Positions 17,489 through 25,942 of a DNA stretch of 64,000 bases are shown here, piece after piece. The stretch spans positions 41,331 through 105,330 of the forward strand of contig JAIKWL010000023.1 in NCBI GenBank assembly GCA_024684815.1, in the 5' to 3' direction. The translations under genes and the position numbers were made by a program. The notes beneath the pieces were generated by a model. That model was not told the DNA's origin. It worked only from the letters and a program-made list of their open reading frames with translations, and made no database searches. Source of the stretch: Saccharofermentans sp. GTDB taxonomy: Bacteria > Bacillota > Clostridia > Saccharofermentanales > Saccharofermentanaceae. Each line of letters opens with the position of its first letter. The first letter of the stretch is position 1.

Positions 17489-18886
17489 TCACCTGTACCT
17501 TACGACTTCAAATCTTTCAAGCCTGTAATCGTCCGAATGAGATATCCCGCCCTTGCGCATCGCAATATCTATCTGATCTTCAACGGTGTCGACGCCTTCA
17601 AGATCAGGAAGCAGGAGCCCCCTTCTCGAACCGCACGATACGATGACACCGTAGCGCTTGACATCCAGTTCCTCCGGACCTTTTATACTCTCCGGTTTTC
17701 CGAGGATGTCAACGTTTATCTCAAGAAGATCAAGTTCATCCTCCCTTACCCTGTCAAATCTCGGATCGCGGGACACGGCGCTAATGGCATTGCTGATTAT
17801 CTCTTCAGCGATCGAATCACGGACCGGCGATATCGTGCCGATACAGCCTCTTAACATGCCGTTTTTATGAACTGATACGAAAGTGCCTGCCCGTTCTTTG
17901 ACAGCTTCCTGCGGCAGATCGTCTGCCAGTCCTTCAGGGAGCTCTATAGGGAATCTCAGTTTTTTATTGGTCTTCACATATTTTTCGATAGTTGCCCTGG
18001 CAAGCCTGACATAAGGAGAAGACCCCCAGGCCTGCGCCTTTAACCTGTCTGCCATGATCTTGAGAAAACATCTTTCCTTGTTCATTCCCCCGGGCTCGAA
18101 AATACATATGCCGTACCCGACGCCCGTTACATCCTGATGCGACAACACTTCCGGCTTTACATCAACACCGTCAAGGGTCCCCGCCATTATCACGAACGAC
18201 CGATGTCCGCACTCCGCAGCCTTATCAAGGAACTCCTCATCAAATCCGAGCATTCCCTCAAAATCGGCTTTTGCTGCAGCTTCCATTATCTTCTCATCGT
18301 AAACGGGTCCTTCAGGAGCAAATCCGTACGGACCGTAGTCTTTGAGTTTGTGAGACAGATCACCGCTTGCCACTATCACTGTCTTACGGTCCAGTTCTTC
18401 TGAAACCTGCCTGATGAAAGTTCCGAACTTGTAGTGATCAGCCAGAGGAAGTCCTGAAAGACCGATCCTAATTATCTTTCCGCCCTGATAGTATTTTCTG
18501 ATGAAATACAGGGGCACCATGGTGCCGTGATCGAGGTCCTTGTCGCGCTGACCTGAAGTGCCGCCGGGAAAACCGTGTTCTTCGAGAAGTTCTTCCAGTC
18601 TTAAGACAAATTCAGTGTCATAAGTCTCAGCAAATCTCACCTGAGGAGCACCGAAATTTCCGAAGTCACCTGTCGCTCCCGCGCCCGGTGAGATATGAAA
18701 ATAATCGGCATACATCACTGAATGAGGACTTAAGATAACGATCGTGTCAGGTGCAACCTTCGAGATCTCTTCTGCAACACGTTCATATGCTTTTGTCGTC
18801 TCTATGATCTTCTTTTCTCCGCCTCTTCCCACATCAGGTACTATAAGCGGCGGATGCGGTACCATATAAGCAGCTTTGATTCCCAT
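17489..18886 (-). CDS. AmmeMemoRadiSam system protein B-protein A fusion (MEMO + AMMECR1)
   Basis: 465 aa from the ATG at 18886, preceded by AGAGG; a TTG six codons upstream is less likely. Residues about 1-265 are MEMO-like, with HPPLIVP, SPHSVMY, HGTMVPLYF and GHRSF containing the putative metal-binding His residues. Residues about 280-465 are AMMECR1-like, with the diagnostic RGCIGT motif. In many genomes these are separate genes; here the two are one chain, next to the radical SAM partner, which supports physical association of all three activities. The biochemical role is unknown; a link to protein or tRNA modification is speculation. Confidence 0.9.
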   Translation of the reverse strand: MGIKAAYMVPHPPLIVPDVGRGGEKKIIETTKAYERVAEEISKVAPDTIVILSPHSVMYADYFHISPGAGATGDFGNFGAPQVRFAETYDTEFVLRLEELLEEHGFPGGTSGQRDKDLDHGTMVPLYFIRKYYQGGKIIRIGLSGLPLADHYKFGTFIRQVSEELDRKTVIVASGDLSHKLKDYGPYGFAPEGPVYDEKIMEAAAKADFEGMLGFDEEFLDKAAECGHRSFVIMAGTLDGVDVKPEVLSHQDVTGVGYGICIFEPGGMNKERCFLKIMADRLKAQAWGSSPYVRLARATIEKYVKTNKKLRFPIELPEGLADDLPQEAVKERAGTFVSVHKNGMLRGCIGTISPVRDSIAEEIISNAISAVSRDPRFDRVREDELDLLEINVDILGKPESIKGPEELDVKRYGVIVSCGSRRGLLLPDLEGVDTVEDQIDIAMRKGGISHSDDYRLERFEVVRYR

Positions 18887-18904
18887 TTCAGATACCTCTG
18901 ACAA

Positions 18905-19426
18905 CTAGATCTGTATTTCGCTTATTGTTCTGTCGTAATCCTCTTTTATTATAACTAACTGTTCTCCTGCATTGCCAAAGCCTTCGATAAATTTCCGGTT
19001 CTCATCCTTAAGGAAGTCAACTGTAAGACCGGCATCGTCAAGCCTTGATTCTATATCAGAAGCATGTGTCTTTATTTCTTCAAAATGGGAATCGATATAT
19101 TCCCCGGTCATGGCAAGACAGATAAAACATATCTGTGCCAGGTAATCCTCATCAAGATCCTGACGCCATGTATAAGGGATATAGCAGCCTTCTACTATAA
19201 GATTCTGGTCATTCTCTATGGCCGTCTTTATCATCTCACGGACAACAGGCCAGAGATAATCCGTCAGCTTGTCATCGTCCTCCGGTGTAAGATCGGTATT
19301 ACCGCTTCTTATCAGACCCATCTTCAGATGATCGACGGACAGATACGGGAATCTGTATCTCTCCAAAAGCTTCTGCGACAGAAGTGTCTTCCCGGTATGG
19401 GAAGCTCCGGTTATCAGTATGATCAT
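18905..19426 (-). CDS. P-loop AAA-type small-molecule kinase
   Basis: 173 aa. A Walker A motif GASHTGKT (residues 7-14) opens a compact NTP-binding fold, with LSVDHLKMG (about 35-43) and LIVEGCYIP (about 97-105) in the places of substrate- and Mg-binding strands. This resembles uncharacterised 2-phosphoglycerate-kinase/zeta-toxin-like kinases. It ends 18 bases before the MEMO fusion gene and may be co-expressed with the AmmeMemoRadiSam genes. Substrate not predictable. Confidence 0.78.
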   Translation of the reverse strand: MIILITGASHTGKTLLSQKLLERYRFPYLSVDHLKMGLIRSGNTDLTPEDDDKLTDYLWPVVREMIKTAIENDQNLIVEGCYIPYTWRQDLDEDYLAQICFICLAMTGEYIDSHFEEIKTHASDIESRLDDAGLTVDFLKDENRKFIEGFGNAGEQLVIIKEDYDRTISEIQI

Positions 19427-19457
19427 ATAGCCTGTCCTCTTAAATACTTTGGCGAGC

Positions 19458-20513
19458 TTAACTCAAGAGTTCCACAACATTTCCCTGCGCATCTTTGATG
19501 TAGTGATGAGCAGGAAGTGCGCCGCCGCAGTGCGGACATGTCGTGTGCATGCCTATGATGTATATGCCCCCGCAGAAATTGCACGGTTCCTGATATACTG
19601 CCGTAAGTTCGCAAAGCTTTGCGTTCTTGTATTCCTCCGGTACCTTTTCCGGTTTGTAAGCCACTGCAAATGAATACCAGGTAATAAGAGCAAAAAGAAC
19701 AAAAACAAACAGTCCTGAGAAAAACATGACCTTATTCATCCGGACCTTCATCATTTGCGGATTGTATTCGTCAAAAGTAACTGCGATCGCAGTATCCACA
19801 TCATATTTATCACGCTGCAGAAGACGTGTATGAAGTGATTCCGTAAATCTGTCAGCAATATCTTCCGTAAGGATCGGATCAGTGTTGTTGCCTTGCATTC
19901 CTTCCCAGTACCAGTCGTTGAAACCGTTGTCCTTCTCAGCTTCGGAGTAAACAATAAGCCAGTGATATTCATCACGGAAACGGTTGACATAGAGATCATA
20001 TGCATAAGCTTCAAGATTAGTATAGTTTTCCTGCCATGTCTCGTTGCTTATCGTAACCACGGCCGGAACAATGCCTGTGGTATCGAAAAAAGACTCCATT
20101 GACTCTTTGAGTCTGTCTTCATCTTTAATTACACCTATATTGTCTTCAACGACAAGCTCCGGGCATTTATGGTAATAGGTCAGTCTTTTCGGAGGCTGAA
20201 AAGAAAAACACATTGCTATTACACTTCCGATCAGGATCGGGAGAAAAAACAGGAAAAAGATTATCAGACCGCTAATGAGCGGCATCGGATCCCTTTTCCT
20301 GATATCGTAATTCGAATAAATGAAGTACGGCTTGTTATCCCTGTAATAGAGATATCTTCTGGAGCCTTTAAAAGGCTGGGAAGATGTCCTTCTGTTGCTG
20401 GGAAGTCCGCCGCCGCTGCTGCTTCCGCCGCTTCTCCTGCTTGAACTGTGGTGTGATCCTCCGCTGCTGTGACTGCCGCCGGAGTGTGAACCGCCTCCTG
20501 ATGAATGTGGCAT
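19458..20513 (-). CDS. TPM-like membrane protein with N-terminal GSH-rich region and C-terminal zinc ribbon
   Basis: 351 aa. Residues 1-40 are almost only Ser, Gly and His, then a basic stretch, a transmembrane helix (about 80-103), an alpha/beta domain with the rhythm of a TPM domain (about 120-255), a second helix (about 263-285) and a zinc ribbon (CNFCG and CPHCG, about 316-337). TPM-domain proteins act in extracytoplasmic quality control, but the His-rich leader and the ribbon are additions that might bind metal. It starts after a good GGAG site. Function inferred only from domain layout. Confidence 0.78.
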   Translation of the reverse strand: MPHSSGGGSHSGGSHSSGGSHHSSSRRSGGSSSGGGLPSNRRTSSQPFKGSRRYLYYRDNKPYFIYSNYDIRKRDPMPLISGLIIFFLFFLPILIGSVIAMCFSFQPPKRLTYYHKCPELVVEDNIGVIKDEDRLKESMESFFDTTGIVPAVVTISNETWQENYTNLEAYAYDLYVNRFRDEYHWLIVYSEAEKDNGFNDWYWEGMQGNNTDPILTEDIADRFTESLHTRLLQRDKYDVDTAIAVTFDEYNPQMMKVRMNKVMFFSGLFVFVLFALITWYSFAVAYKPEKVPEEYKNAKLCELTAVYQEPCNFCGGIYIIGMHTTCPHCGGALPAHHYIKDAQGNVVELLS

Positions 20514-20623
20514 TTTGATTCTCCTATCCTTATTCCTTATTTGAACATGAACCGACGGGTAACGGTCTTTTAATCAAATATATTATATATTCTTCACGCG
20601 TGTTTCGGAATATAAGAGGTCCG

Positions 20624-21694
20624 TCAGAAAACTAAGCCGATATTCGGAAACACAACCTTATATAAGAACAGACCCAATAAAATAAAAAAGATGATCAGGC
20701 ACAGCGTTACCAGCTTGGGTATAAAAGTCGGCGCATCACAGAATATCTCGCCTGTCTGTCCGTTGATGGTCACTAATAGTTTTTTCTTCTTGTACCTGTA
20801 TGAAGCAATATATATAGGTGCCAAAAAGTATCTGAACCTGACGTTATAGTAGTTGGTATTAAATTCTTCAAAGAAGAAATTAAGTCCCTTCTTCCGGTAA
20901 ATATCTCTTTTTATCTTTTCAGTCATCTGTGTCTTAGCGCGCTCCCATCCTTCGTTAAGGCCGACCGTATAACGCTCTGCAGGAATGCCTGCCAGGTATT
21001 CCGGTGAATAGGGAACCACTCCGGAAAAGTCAAAATGCTGGACTTTCTTTATGACAGGATGACGGAATCTGTCAGAAGCGGAGATTATATTATCATCGAA
21101 GAATTGATTCCAGATACCTGTATAATAGTTTTTCACTTTCATAACATAGTAGTATGCCTTGAAAGAAGACACCGTAAGTGCGTCAAAAGTCCAATATGGA
21201 AGATAGATGCCTGTGACATTCTCCAGTTTGCTGTCGACTACGCCTTTAGCAAGACAGTGCTTTCTTTTCATATATGCGGTAAAGATATTCTGCGTCATAT
21301 CCTTGCTGACCGAAAAAGGGATTATGCCCTGCGGAGCCATGATCTGAGGATTTTCCGCAGCAGGATTCACGCTTGTCGATCCGCAAAAAGGACAGGCGCC
21401 TGTAATCTGTTCGGCATCATAAAGAGTCTGACCGCCGCAGTTTGCGCATACGATCAGTTTCTTGACCTTGCCCCAGTTAACACTGGCGCGCTGATAAGCC
21501 GAATTAAAATCAACTTCTCTTACTGCAGGAACTGTTCCGGGCTGTGGAAGCCTTGATGACAATCCGCAGAACGGACAACACAGATTAAGACTCTCAGGAT
21601 CAAATTTGATGCCTATTGTTCCGCCGCATCCCGGACACTTTACTTCCGTGCTCGTTACATTAACTGCACCTATTAATACTTTATTCTCTGACAT
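20624..21694 (-). CDS. Double zinc-ribbon membrane protein
   Basis: 356 aa from the ATG at 21694, which has GGGA eight bases upstream; an ATG three codons earlier is possible. Two zinc ribbons lie near the N-terminus (CPGCG with CPFCG, about 20-43; CANCG with CPFCG, about 82-105). A central region (about 130-310) rich in aromatic and basic residues follows, and a single C-terminal transmembrane helix (about 325-348) anchors the chain. It resembles clostridial proteins annotated vaguely as TFIIB-type zinc-ribbon or primosomal-like; no helicase motif is present. It may be co-transcribed with the following TPM-like gene. Function unknown. Confidence 0.8.
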   Translation of the reverse strand: MSENKVLIGAVNVTSTEVKCPGCGGTIGIKFDPESLNLCCPFCGLSSRLPQPGTVPAVREVDFNSAYQRASVNWGKVKKLIVCANCGGQTLYDAEQITGACPFCGSTSVNPAAENPQIMAPQGIIPFSVSKDMTQNIFTAYMKRKHCLAKGVVDSKLENVTGIYLPYWTFDALTVSSFKAYYYVMKVKNYYTGIWNQFFDDNIISASDRFRHPVIKKVQHFDFSGVVPYSPEYLAGIPAERYTVGLNEGWERAKTQMTEKIKRDIYRKKGLNFFFEEFNTNYYNVRFRYFLAPIYIASYRYKKKKLLVTINGQTGEIFCDAPTFIPKLVTLCLIIFFILLGLFLYKVVFPNIGLVF

Positions 21695-21837
21695 CTTTTC
21701 CATCCCTTCCCTTCCATGTCATATTATATCATACGGGCAACAGATCAGTTCAGGACACCACGTTTTTGAGATGTCACGAACTCATGGAGCATTTGTTATA
21801 ATTCCAATATATGACATAAGGGTGAAAAGGAATAATT

Positions 21838-21897
21838 ATGAAAAGAGAACTCGGAATCGCGCGCTGCGGACTGGCATGTTGCCTGTGATCTGATAAT
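21838..21897 (+). pseudogene. Remnant of a DUF3795-type Cys-rich protein gene
   Basis: After a ribosome-binding-site-like AAAAGGAAT, the frame opens with 16 codons (MKRELGIARCGLACCL) that resemble the start of DUF3795 proteins, then a TGA where the family usually has Cys, then three more in-frame codons before the HAD remnant. Only the first 19 or so codons survive. A selenocysteine reading is unlikely because nothing of the family follows. Confidence 0.5.
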
Positions 21898-22102
21898 ATG
21901 GTCAAACTCATTCTTACAGACCTGGATCACACTCTGTTAAGAGAGGACGGGAACGTTTCTGATGAAACGCTTCGTGTATTGGATGAATGCCGTTCCCGAA
22001 GCATTATCTGCAGCAGACGAATTAACGTGTTCGAACAATGAAGACGGGGTAGCCTGCTGGCTTAAAGAAAACTGCATTGGCGGATTAAAGGAAAATATCT
22101 AA
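21898..22102 (+). pseudogene. Internally deleted Cof-type HAD phosphatase gene
   Basis: The first 36 codons (opening MVKLILTDLDHTLL with the catalytic DxD of HAD phosphatases) are intact. The frame then stops at 22039-22041. Shifted by one base, an open stretch from about 22013 to the TAA at 22102 reads ADELTCSNNEDGVACWLKEN and beyond, the typical C-terminal end of a Cof-like hydrolase. About 200 central residues are missing and the two ends are joined out of frame. It is therefore a deletion remnant, not a functional gene. Confidence 0.75.
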
Positions 22103-22125
22103 CTCTTCAGATACGGGGAATCAAC

Positions 22126-22956
22126 ATGAGAAAAATGTTTGAAAGAGCAATTCTTTTATGCCTGATCGGAGCAATCCTGATGACGGGATGCACTCCCGGG
22201 CAGGAAGCAACAGTGTCAAGTAAGGAAAGCACGACTTCTGCGACATTGACAACAAAGAAAAAAGAGATGGTCAGGCCTGATCTGACCGAAGAAGAGATCA
22301 TTAACATGTCTGATGAAAAGCTCACGGAATTAGGTCTCCTTCTGATCGAACACCAAATAGAAGATGTTCAGACTCCAAATCCGCAGCGAAAGGAATTCGG
22401 CTTTACACGCGAAGAAGGATACCGTTATGCCGGTATGCCGGCCCAAAGATCTGCTTCGGATTATGAAGAAGCGCTGAATATAGCAAAAGAAGAATGGCAG
22501 GATGATCTTCAGAATAAGTACACGGACATAAGTCTGTTGGGTGAGAATGACAAGTTCTGGCTCTTCAAATGCACCAACTATTACGGAAACGAATTCAATA
22601 TGATATGCACCGCGGCGGTATGGAAAAAAGACTATTACGATGAGGAGACATCTACAGCCTTTTTTGAACTTAACGAAGAAAATATCCGCAATTTCTTTGC
22701 TTACCGCTCTTATGATCAGATCGATCAGGGCTGGACATGTATCGGCGAATTCGTTATCAAGACGGATGAAGGATTTATTTTCAGAAGATATTCTATGATG
22801 ATCTGTTATGGAGACTATGGAATAAATGATGAAGTAAGCCTGTCAAGAAGTGAATGGAAGATCTCAAATGACGGCAAGATCGAACCCTCAACATCAGAAG
22901 GTTTTGGAAGATCTTTGGAACTTCCGGTAAGCTCGATCGGCGATTACCCGGGATAA
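22126..22956 (+). CDS. Lipoprotein, unknown function
   Basis: 276 aa. A lipoprotein signal peptide ends in the lipobox LMTGC (Cys24), then a Ser/Thr-rich spacer (to about residue 45) and an acidic globular domain. The protein should be anchored on the outer face of the membrane. The C-terminal part is rich in Tyr and Phe. CGGGGAA lies before the ATG, and the gene begins 24 bases after the HAD pseudogene, so the deletion that made the pseudogene may have left it with the old promoter. No family recognised. Confidence 0.8.
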   Translation: MRKMFERAILLCLIGAILMTGCTPGQEATVSSKESTTSATLTTKKKEMVRPDLTEEEIINMSDEKLTELGLLLIEHQIEDVQTPNPQRKEFGFTREEGYRYAGMPAQRSASDYEEALNIAKEEWQDDLQNKYTDISLLGENDKFWLFKCTNYYGNEFNMICTAAVWKKDYYDEETSTAFFELNEENIRNFFAYRSYDQIDQGWTCIGEFVIKTDEGFIFRRYSMMICYGDYGINDEVSLSRSEWKISNDGKIEPSTSEGFGRSLELPVSSIGDYPG

Positions 22957-22973
22957 AAAAACTGCTGTAATAC

Positions 22974-23013
22974 CAAAACAAAAACCTCCCGGGTGTGATC
23001 ACTCCGGGAGGTT
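22974..23013 (-). terminator. Terminator of tRNA-Ser (bidirectional)
   Basis: AACCTCCCGG and CCGGGAGGTT form a perfect 10-bp stem with an 11-nt loop. On the minus strand it is followed by TTTGTTTT, and on the plus strand by a short T run, so it may also end the upstream lipoprotein transcript. Confidence 0.85.
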
Positions 23014-23020
23014 TAATAAG

Positions 23021-23113
23021 TGGCGGAGAAGGAGAGATTCGAACTCTCGAAACCCTTTTGGGGTTTACACGATTTCCAGTCGTGCGCCCTCGACCAGGCT
23101 AGGCGACTTCTCC
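23021..23113 (-). tRNA. tRNA-Ser(GGA)
   Basis: Minus strand, 93 nt with encoded CCA. The acceptor GGAGAAG pairs with CTTCTCC; the anticodon loop CTGGAAA contains GGA; a long variable arm (AACCCCAAAAGGGTT) is typical of tRNA-Ser; the T loop is TTCGAAT. It decodes UCC/UCU. Confidence 0.95.
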
Positions 23114-23147
23114 GTGTTCCTTGATATAAGGACTAAAATGCTCAATG

Positions 23148-23176
23148 ATTTTATAATCTTTGATTACCTTTGTCAA
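23148..23176 (-). promoter_or_regulatory. Promoter of tRNA-Ser
   Basis: On the minus strand TTGACA (23171-23176), a 17-base spacer and TAAAAT (23148-23153) lie 35 bases upstream of the tRNA. Confidence 0.7.
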
Positions 23177-23207
23177 CATTTTAATCTGTTCCGGCATATC
23201 GGATTTG

Positions 23208-23236
23208 TTGTCAATGGTCTCTTACTGTGTTATACT
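23208..23236 (+). promoter_or_regulatory. Promoter of tRNA-Thr
   Basis: TTGTCA (23208-23213), a 17-base spacer and TATACT (23231-23236) end 16 bases before the tRNA 5' end. Confidence 0.75.
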
Positions 23237-23252
23237 TCATAGGCTTTGACTT

Positions 23253-23328
23253 GCCCCCATAGCTCAGTCGGTAGAGCGCATCCATGGTAAGGATGAGGTC
23301 TCCGGTTCAAGTCCGGATAGGGGCTCCA
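23253..23328 (+). tRNA. tRNA-Thr(GGT)
   Basis: 76 nt with encoded CCA. The D arm GCTC/GAGC, anticodon stem CATCC/GGATG with loop ATGGTAA (anticodon GGU), and T arm TCCGG/CCGGA are all regular. The acceptor stem has one C-A mismatch at pair 6-67. It decodes ACC/ACU. Confidence 0.95.
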
Positions 23329-23336
23329 TCTAAAAC

Positions 23337-23398
23337 AGCCTTTTTGAGCGTACGGGCAGATTGCTCCGGTTACCGATTCAAAAAGGCTTTTTTATTTT
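23337..23398 (+). terminator. Intrinsic terminator after tRNA-Thr
   Basis: AGCCTTTTTGA and TCAAAAAGGCT form an 11-bp stem around a 30-nt loop, followed by TTTTTATTTT. The stem lies just before the stop of the convergent azlCD gene. Confidence 0.8.
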
Positions 23399-24567
23399 CA
23401 GATATACATCAATACTACGCTTGTGATCAAAGAGGCAAGGCATGTTCCGATCGCGACGATAAGAAGCGATCTCTCAAAAAAGCCGAGCAGCAAAGAGACG
23501 GCAAAACCAGCCGCTGCCGTAATAAATGATCCTGTTGCATAAAGGATCGCGGGAAAAGTCATAGCTGACAATACCGTGTACGGAATGTAATCGAAAAAAG
23601 CTTTAACGGCCGGTTTTTCGAGTTTTCTCCGGAAAAGAACAAAGGGGATCATCCTTACCAGATATGTTGTGACCGCCATAACGATAAGCAGAGGGATAAA
23701 CACTTTATAATCAAGCATGCCTCCCGCTTTTTCCGGTGTGACACCTGTCATTTCGGCATGATATGAAGGTGCGACGGCAATAACAAGTCCTATAAGTACT
23801 GTTCCCGCTATAACCGCTCCTGCATTACCGGCTTTGCCCGCAAGTTTATTCCTTAAGAGAACTGCTGCAAGAGCTGCTGCCACTGCGGAGATTATAACTG
23901 CAAATCCCTGTGATACATGTGCTGACAGGACCGGAATGTAAAAGAACAGGCAGGATAGTATGCAGGCTATAAGAGAACCGTTCAGAATAACCTTGTCATG
24001 TTTGGCTTTTGGAAGAACTATCGATACGAACATGCCGTATATTCCGATGGCAAGGGCATTTGTCAAAAATTCCGGGAATACCTGACCCATTATGGCCCCG
24101 ACAACAGTTCCTGATACCCATCCTATAACGGGAAGGATCGTCAGACCGAAGAAATACCGGGCTCCGAATTCATACTTCTTGCTTGCCGCCACTCCGAAGA
24201 TCTCATCAGTTATTCCATAAGCAAGAAGGATCCTCAGTAAAGGAGTCATCGTCTTGTCGGCCTTCTGGGAAAGAGCGATCCCCATCAGAGAATAACGGAG
24301 ATTGATAACTATCTGGGAGATGATCATGGCAAGTATCCCGCCTGCAGTCGTCATGATCCCAAGACCTGCCACCTGCCCTGCGGACGTGATATTCGTTAAA
24401 GATATGATACCCGCCTGAACCCACGATAGACCTTTGGATACCGCAAGGATACCAAAGGTGAAAGACACAGACAGATATCCCAAACCAATGGGGAGACCGT
24501 CTCTGACGCCCTCCCCTAATGTGTATCCTTTAAATTCATTCTTTTCGGGCACGGAAAAATCAGGCAT
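23398..24567 (-). CDS. Fused AzlC-AzlD branched-chain amino acid exporter
   Basis: 389 aa, twice the usual AzlC length. Residues about 15-250 are AzlC-like, with an early GLPIGLGYLSVSFTFGILA stretch and about six helices. Residues about 285-389 are AzlD-like, starting LDYKVFIPLLIVMAVTTYLVR. AzlC and AzlD are normally two adjacent genes whose products together export branched-chain amino acids or analogues. Here they form one chain with no intervening stop. The gene overlaps the end of the upstream lipoprotein gene by 8 bases, so the two are probably co-translated. Substrate inferred from the family only. Confidence 0.88.
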   Translation of the reverse strand: MPDFSVPEKNEFKGYTLGEGVRDGLPIGLGYLSVSFTFGILAVSKGLSWVQAGIISLTNITSAGQVAGLGIMTTAGGILAMIISQIVINLRYSLMGIALSQKADKTMTPLLRILLAYGITDEIFGVAASKKYEFGARYFFGLTILPVIGWVSGTVVGAIMGQVFPEFLTNALAIGIYGMFVSIVLPKAKHDKVILNGSLIACILSCLFFYIPVLSAHVSQGFAVIISAVAAALAAVLLRNKLAGKAGNAGAVIAGTVLIGLVIAVAPSYHAEMTGVTPEKAGGMLDYKVFIPLLIVMAVTTYLVRMIPFVLFRRKLEKPAVKAFFDYIPYTVLSAMTFPAILYATGSFITAAAGFAVSLLLGFFERSLLIVAIGTCLASLITSVVLMYI

Positions 24568-25147
24568 ATTCGGTTCTTATCTCATCAAAAGATAGATAGA
24601 TATCTATGTTTGCTCTGATCTCTTCGGCAGAAGGATCACTAAGATCCGTGATCTTTGTTACGGTCTTGGCAGTACCGTCAATCTTATAGAGTGCGCCTTC
24701 CGTGATGTAGTATTTATCTACAGGATCAAACTTGCCGTCATTGTACATCGTCGAGCGTGTAATGAAGACAGCATCCACAAGATTGAAATACTCATCGACC
24801 TGAGTTCCGCCGCCCAGATCTTTTTCCATCTGGAGAACTTCATATTTTCCGTCCTGAGATATTGTATAAGTGCAGGTAGCGGGAACTCCGCCGAGTGTCG
24901 CCCCGTGAGTCATGCTCTGCTTGACTTCGGATGAATTATTCCTCATGAATTCATTAAGATCAAATGTATACTCGCGTGTCTTAGCATCCAGAACAGAAAA
25001 CGACAACGGATCAACAGATTCCTGTGCTGTAACTACAGTTGCCTGTGTTTCCGACTCAAGCTTTTTGGCGCATCCCGAACCTGCCACAGCTATCAGGAAT
25101 ACAAGTCCGAAAGCGGCAGTCTTTTTTCCAAATCCCATATTATTCAT
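24560..25147 (-). CDS. Lipoprotein, unknown function
   Basis: 195 aa from the ATG at 25147, chosen because AAGGAG lies eight bases before it; an upstream in-frame start is not supported. The signal peptide ends in lipobox AGSGC, then a short polar spacer and a soluble domain of about 160 residues rich in Asp, Thr and Tyr. It is expected on the outer membrane surface. Its stop overlaps the start of the AzlC-AzlD fusion, which suggests a shared transcript and possibly a function linked to the transporter. No family recognised. Confidence 0.8.
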   Translation of the reverse strand: MNNMGFGKKTAAFGLVFLIAVAGSGCAKKLESETQATVVTAQESVDPLSFSVLDAKTREYTFDLNEFMRNNSSEVKQSMTHGATLGGVPATCTYTISQDGKYEVLQMEKDLGGGTQVDEYFNLVDAVFITRSTMYNDGKFDPVDKYYITEGALYKIDGTAKTVTKITDLSDPSAEEIRANIDIYLSFDEIRTEYA

Positions 25148-25277
25148 ATCCTTTGCTCCTTGCGTCACATTTTCTATGCCGATAGATTATAGCACAAGGA
25201 AAAGCACAGAGTTTTAAAACAAATCTTTTTATGTTATAGTTCACATTGTTTTTATATAAGAAGGGATGGAACTGAGA

Positions 25278-25859
25278 ATGAATAAAAGATCATTAACTGC
25301 AGGCGCTTTGCTGCTTTCTTTATCAATCCTGTTTACAGGTTGTGCAGGAATAACACACGAACCAAAAGTTGATATGTCTTCTCTTAAAACTATCGAGAAA
25401 GAAGACTTTTTCAAAGCACTCGAATCGATCAACATTGAGGAATCCGATACGGATACTATGGAAAACACTAGTTTTTCATTCGCCGGTGACAGCCAGGATT
25501 TTGAGATAGAGTACAACATCGATGCCACGTCAGATAACGAGAACCAGTACAGTTACACAAAGTGCGTTGACGAAGAGACCGCCAAGGAACTTTTCAATTA
25601 CTACTACGATAACTACGATCACATCTTTGATGCGAAGGATTTCTCCGGCATCAAGAGTTATGAGGTCAATGACAATACAGCTTATATCCTTATAGACGGA
25701 AGATTCGATGACAAGACATCCAATACCTATACACCATATCACGATGCGATCTTCCTCAAAGGAAATACGGTGATCGTCGCTATTGCAAGCGATTACGATC
25801 TGTCGATCGAGAAAGAAGTCAACAACTTCCTTGATGCTCTCGGTTATCCTCATCCTTAA
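25278..25859 (+). CDS. Lipoprotein, unknown function
   Basis: 193 aa from the ATG at 25278, preferred because the signal peptide MNKRSLTAGALLLSLS is then canonical; the ATG at 25266 would directly abut the AGAAGGG site. The lipobox is LFTGC. The mature part is acidic and includes a region (about 70-100) rich in Asp, Asn and Glu. Expected to be anchored on the outer face of the membrane. A strong terminator follows. It is divergent from the lipoprotein-azlCD unit. No family recognised. Confidence 0.8.
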   Translation: MNKRSLTAGALLLSLSILFTGCAGITHEPKVDMSSLKTIEKEDFFKALESINIEESDTDTMENTSFSFAGDSQDFEIEYNIDATSDNENQYSYTKCVDEETAKELFNYYYDNYDHIFDAKDFSGIKSYEVNDNTAYILIDGRFDDKTSNTYTPYHDAIFLKGNTVIVAIASDYDLSIEKEVNNFLDALGYPHP

Positions 25860-25890
25860 GTCGTTAACTGATATTTATATCCATAACAAA

Positions 25891-25921
25891 GGGCTGCTCA
25901 TTTAAAAGCAGCCCTGTTTTT
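25891..25921 (+). terminator. Intrinsic terminator between convergent genes
   Basis: GGGCTGCT and AGCAGCCC form an 8-bp stem with an 8-nt loop, followed by TGTTTTT. On the minus strand the stem is followed by TTTGTT, so it may serve both neighbouring genes. Confidence 0.88.
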
Positions 25922-25942
25922 GAATCAAACTTTCAGATCCGT

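Noticed and set aside
21886-21888. TGA at a Cys position read as selenocysteine
   Set aside because: The family sequence ends three codons later, and no long stem-loop fits a SECIS element.
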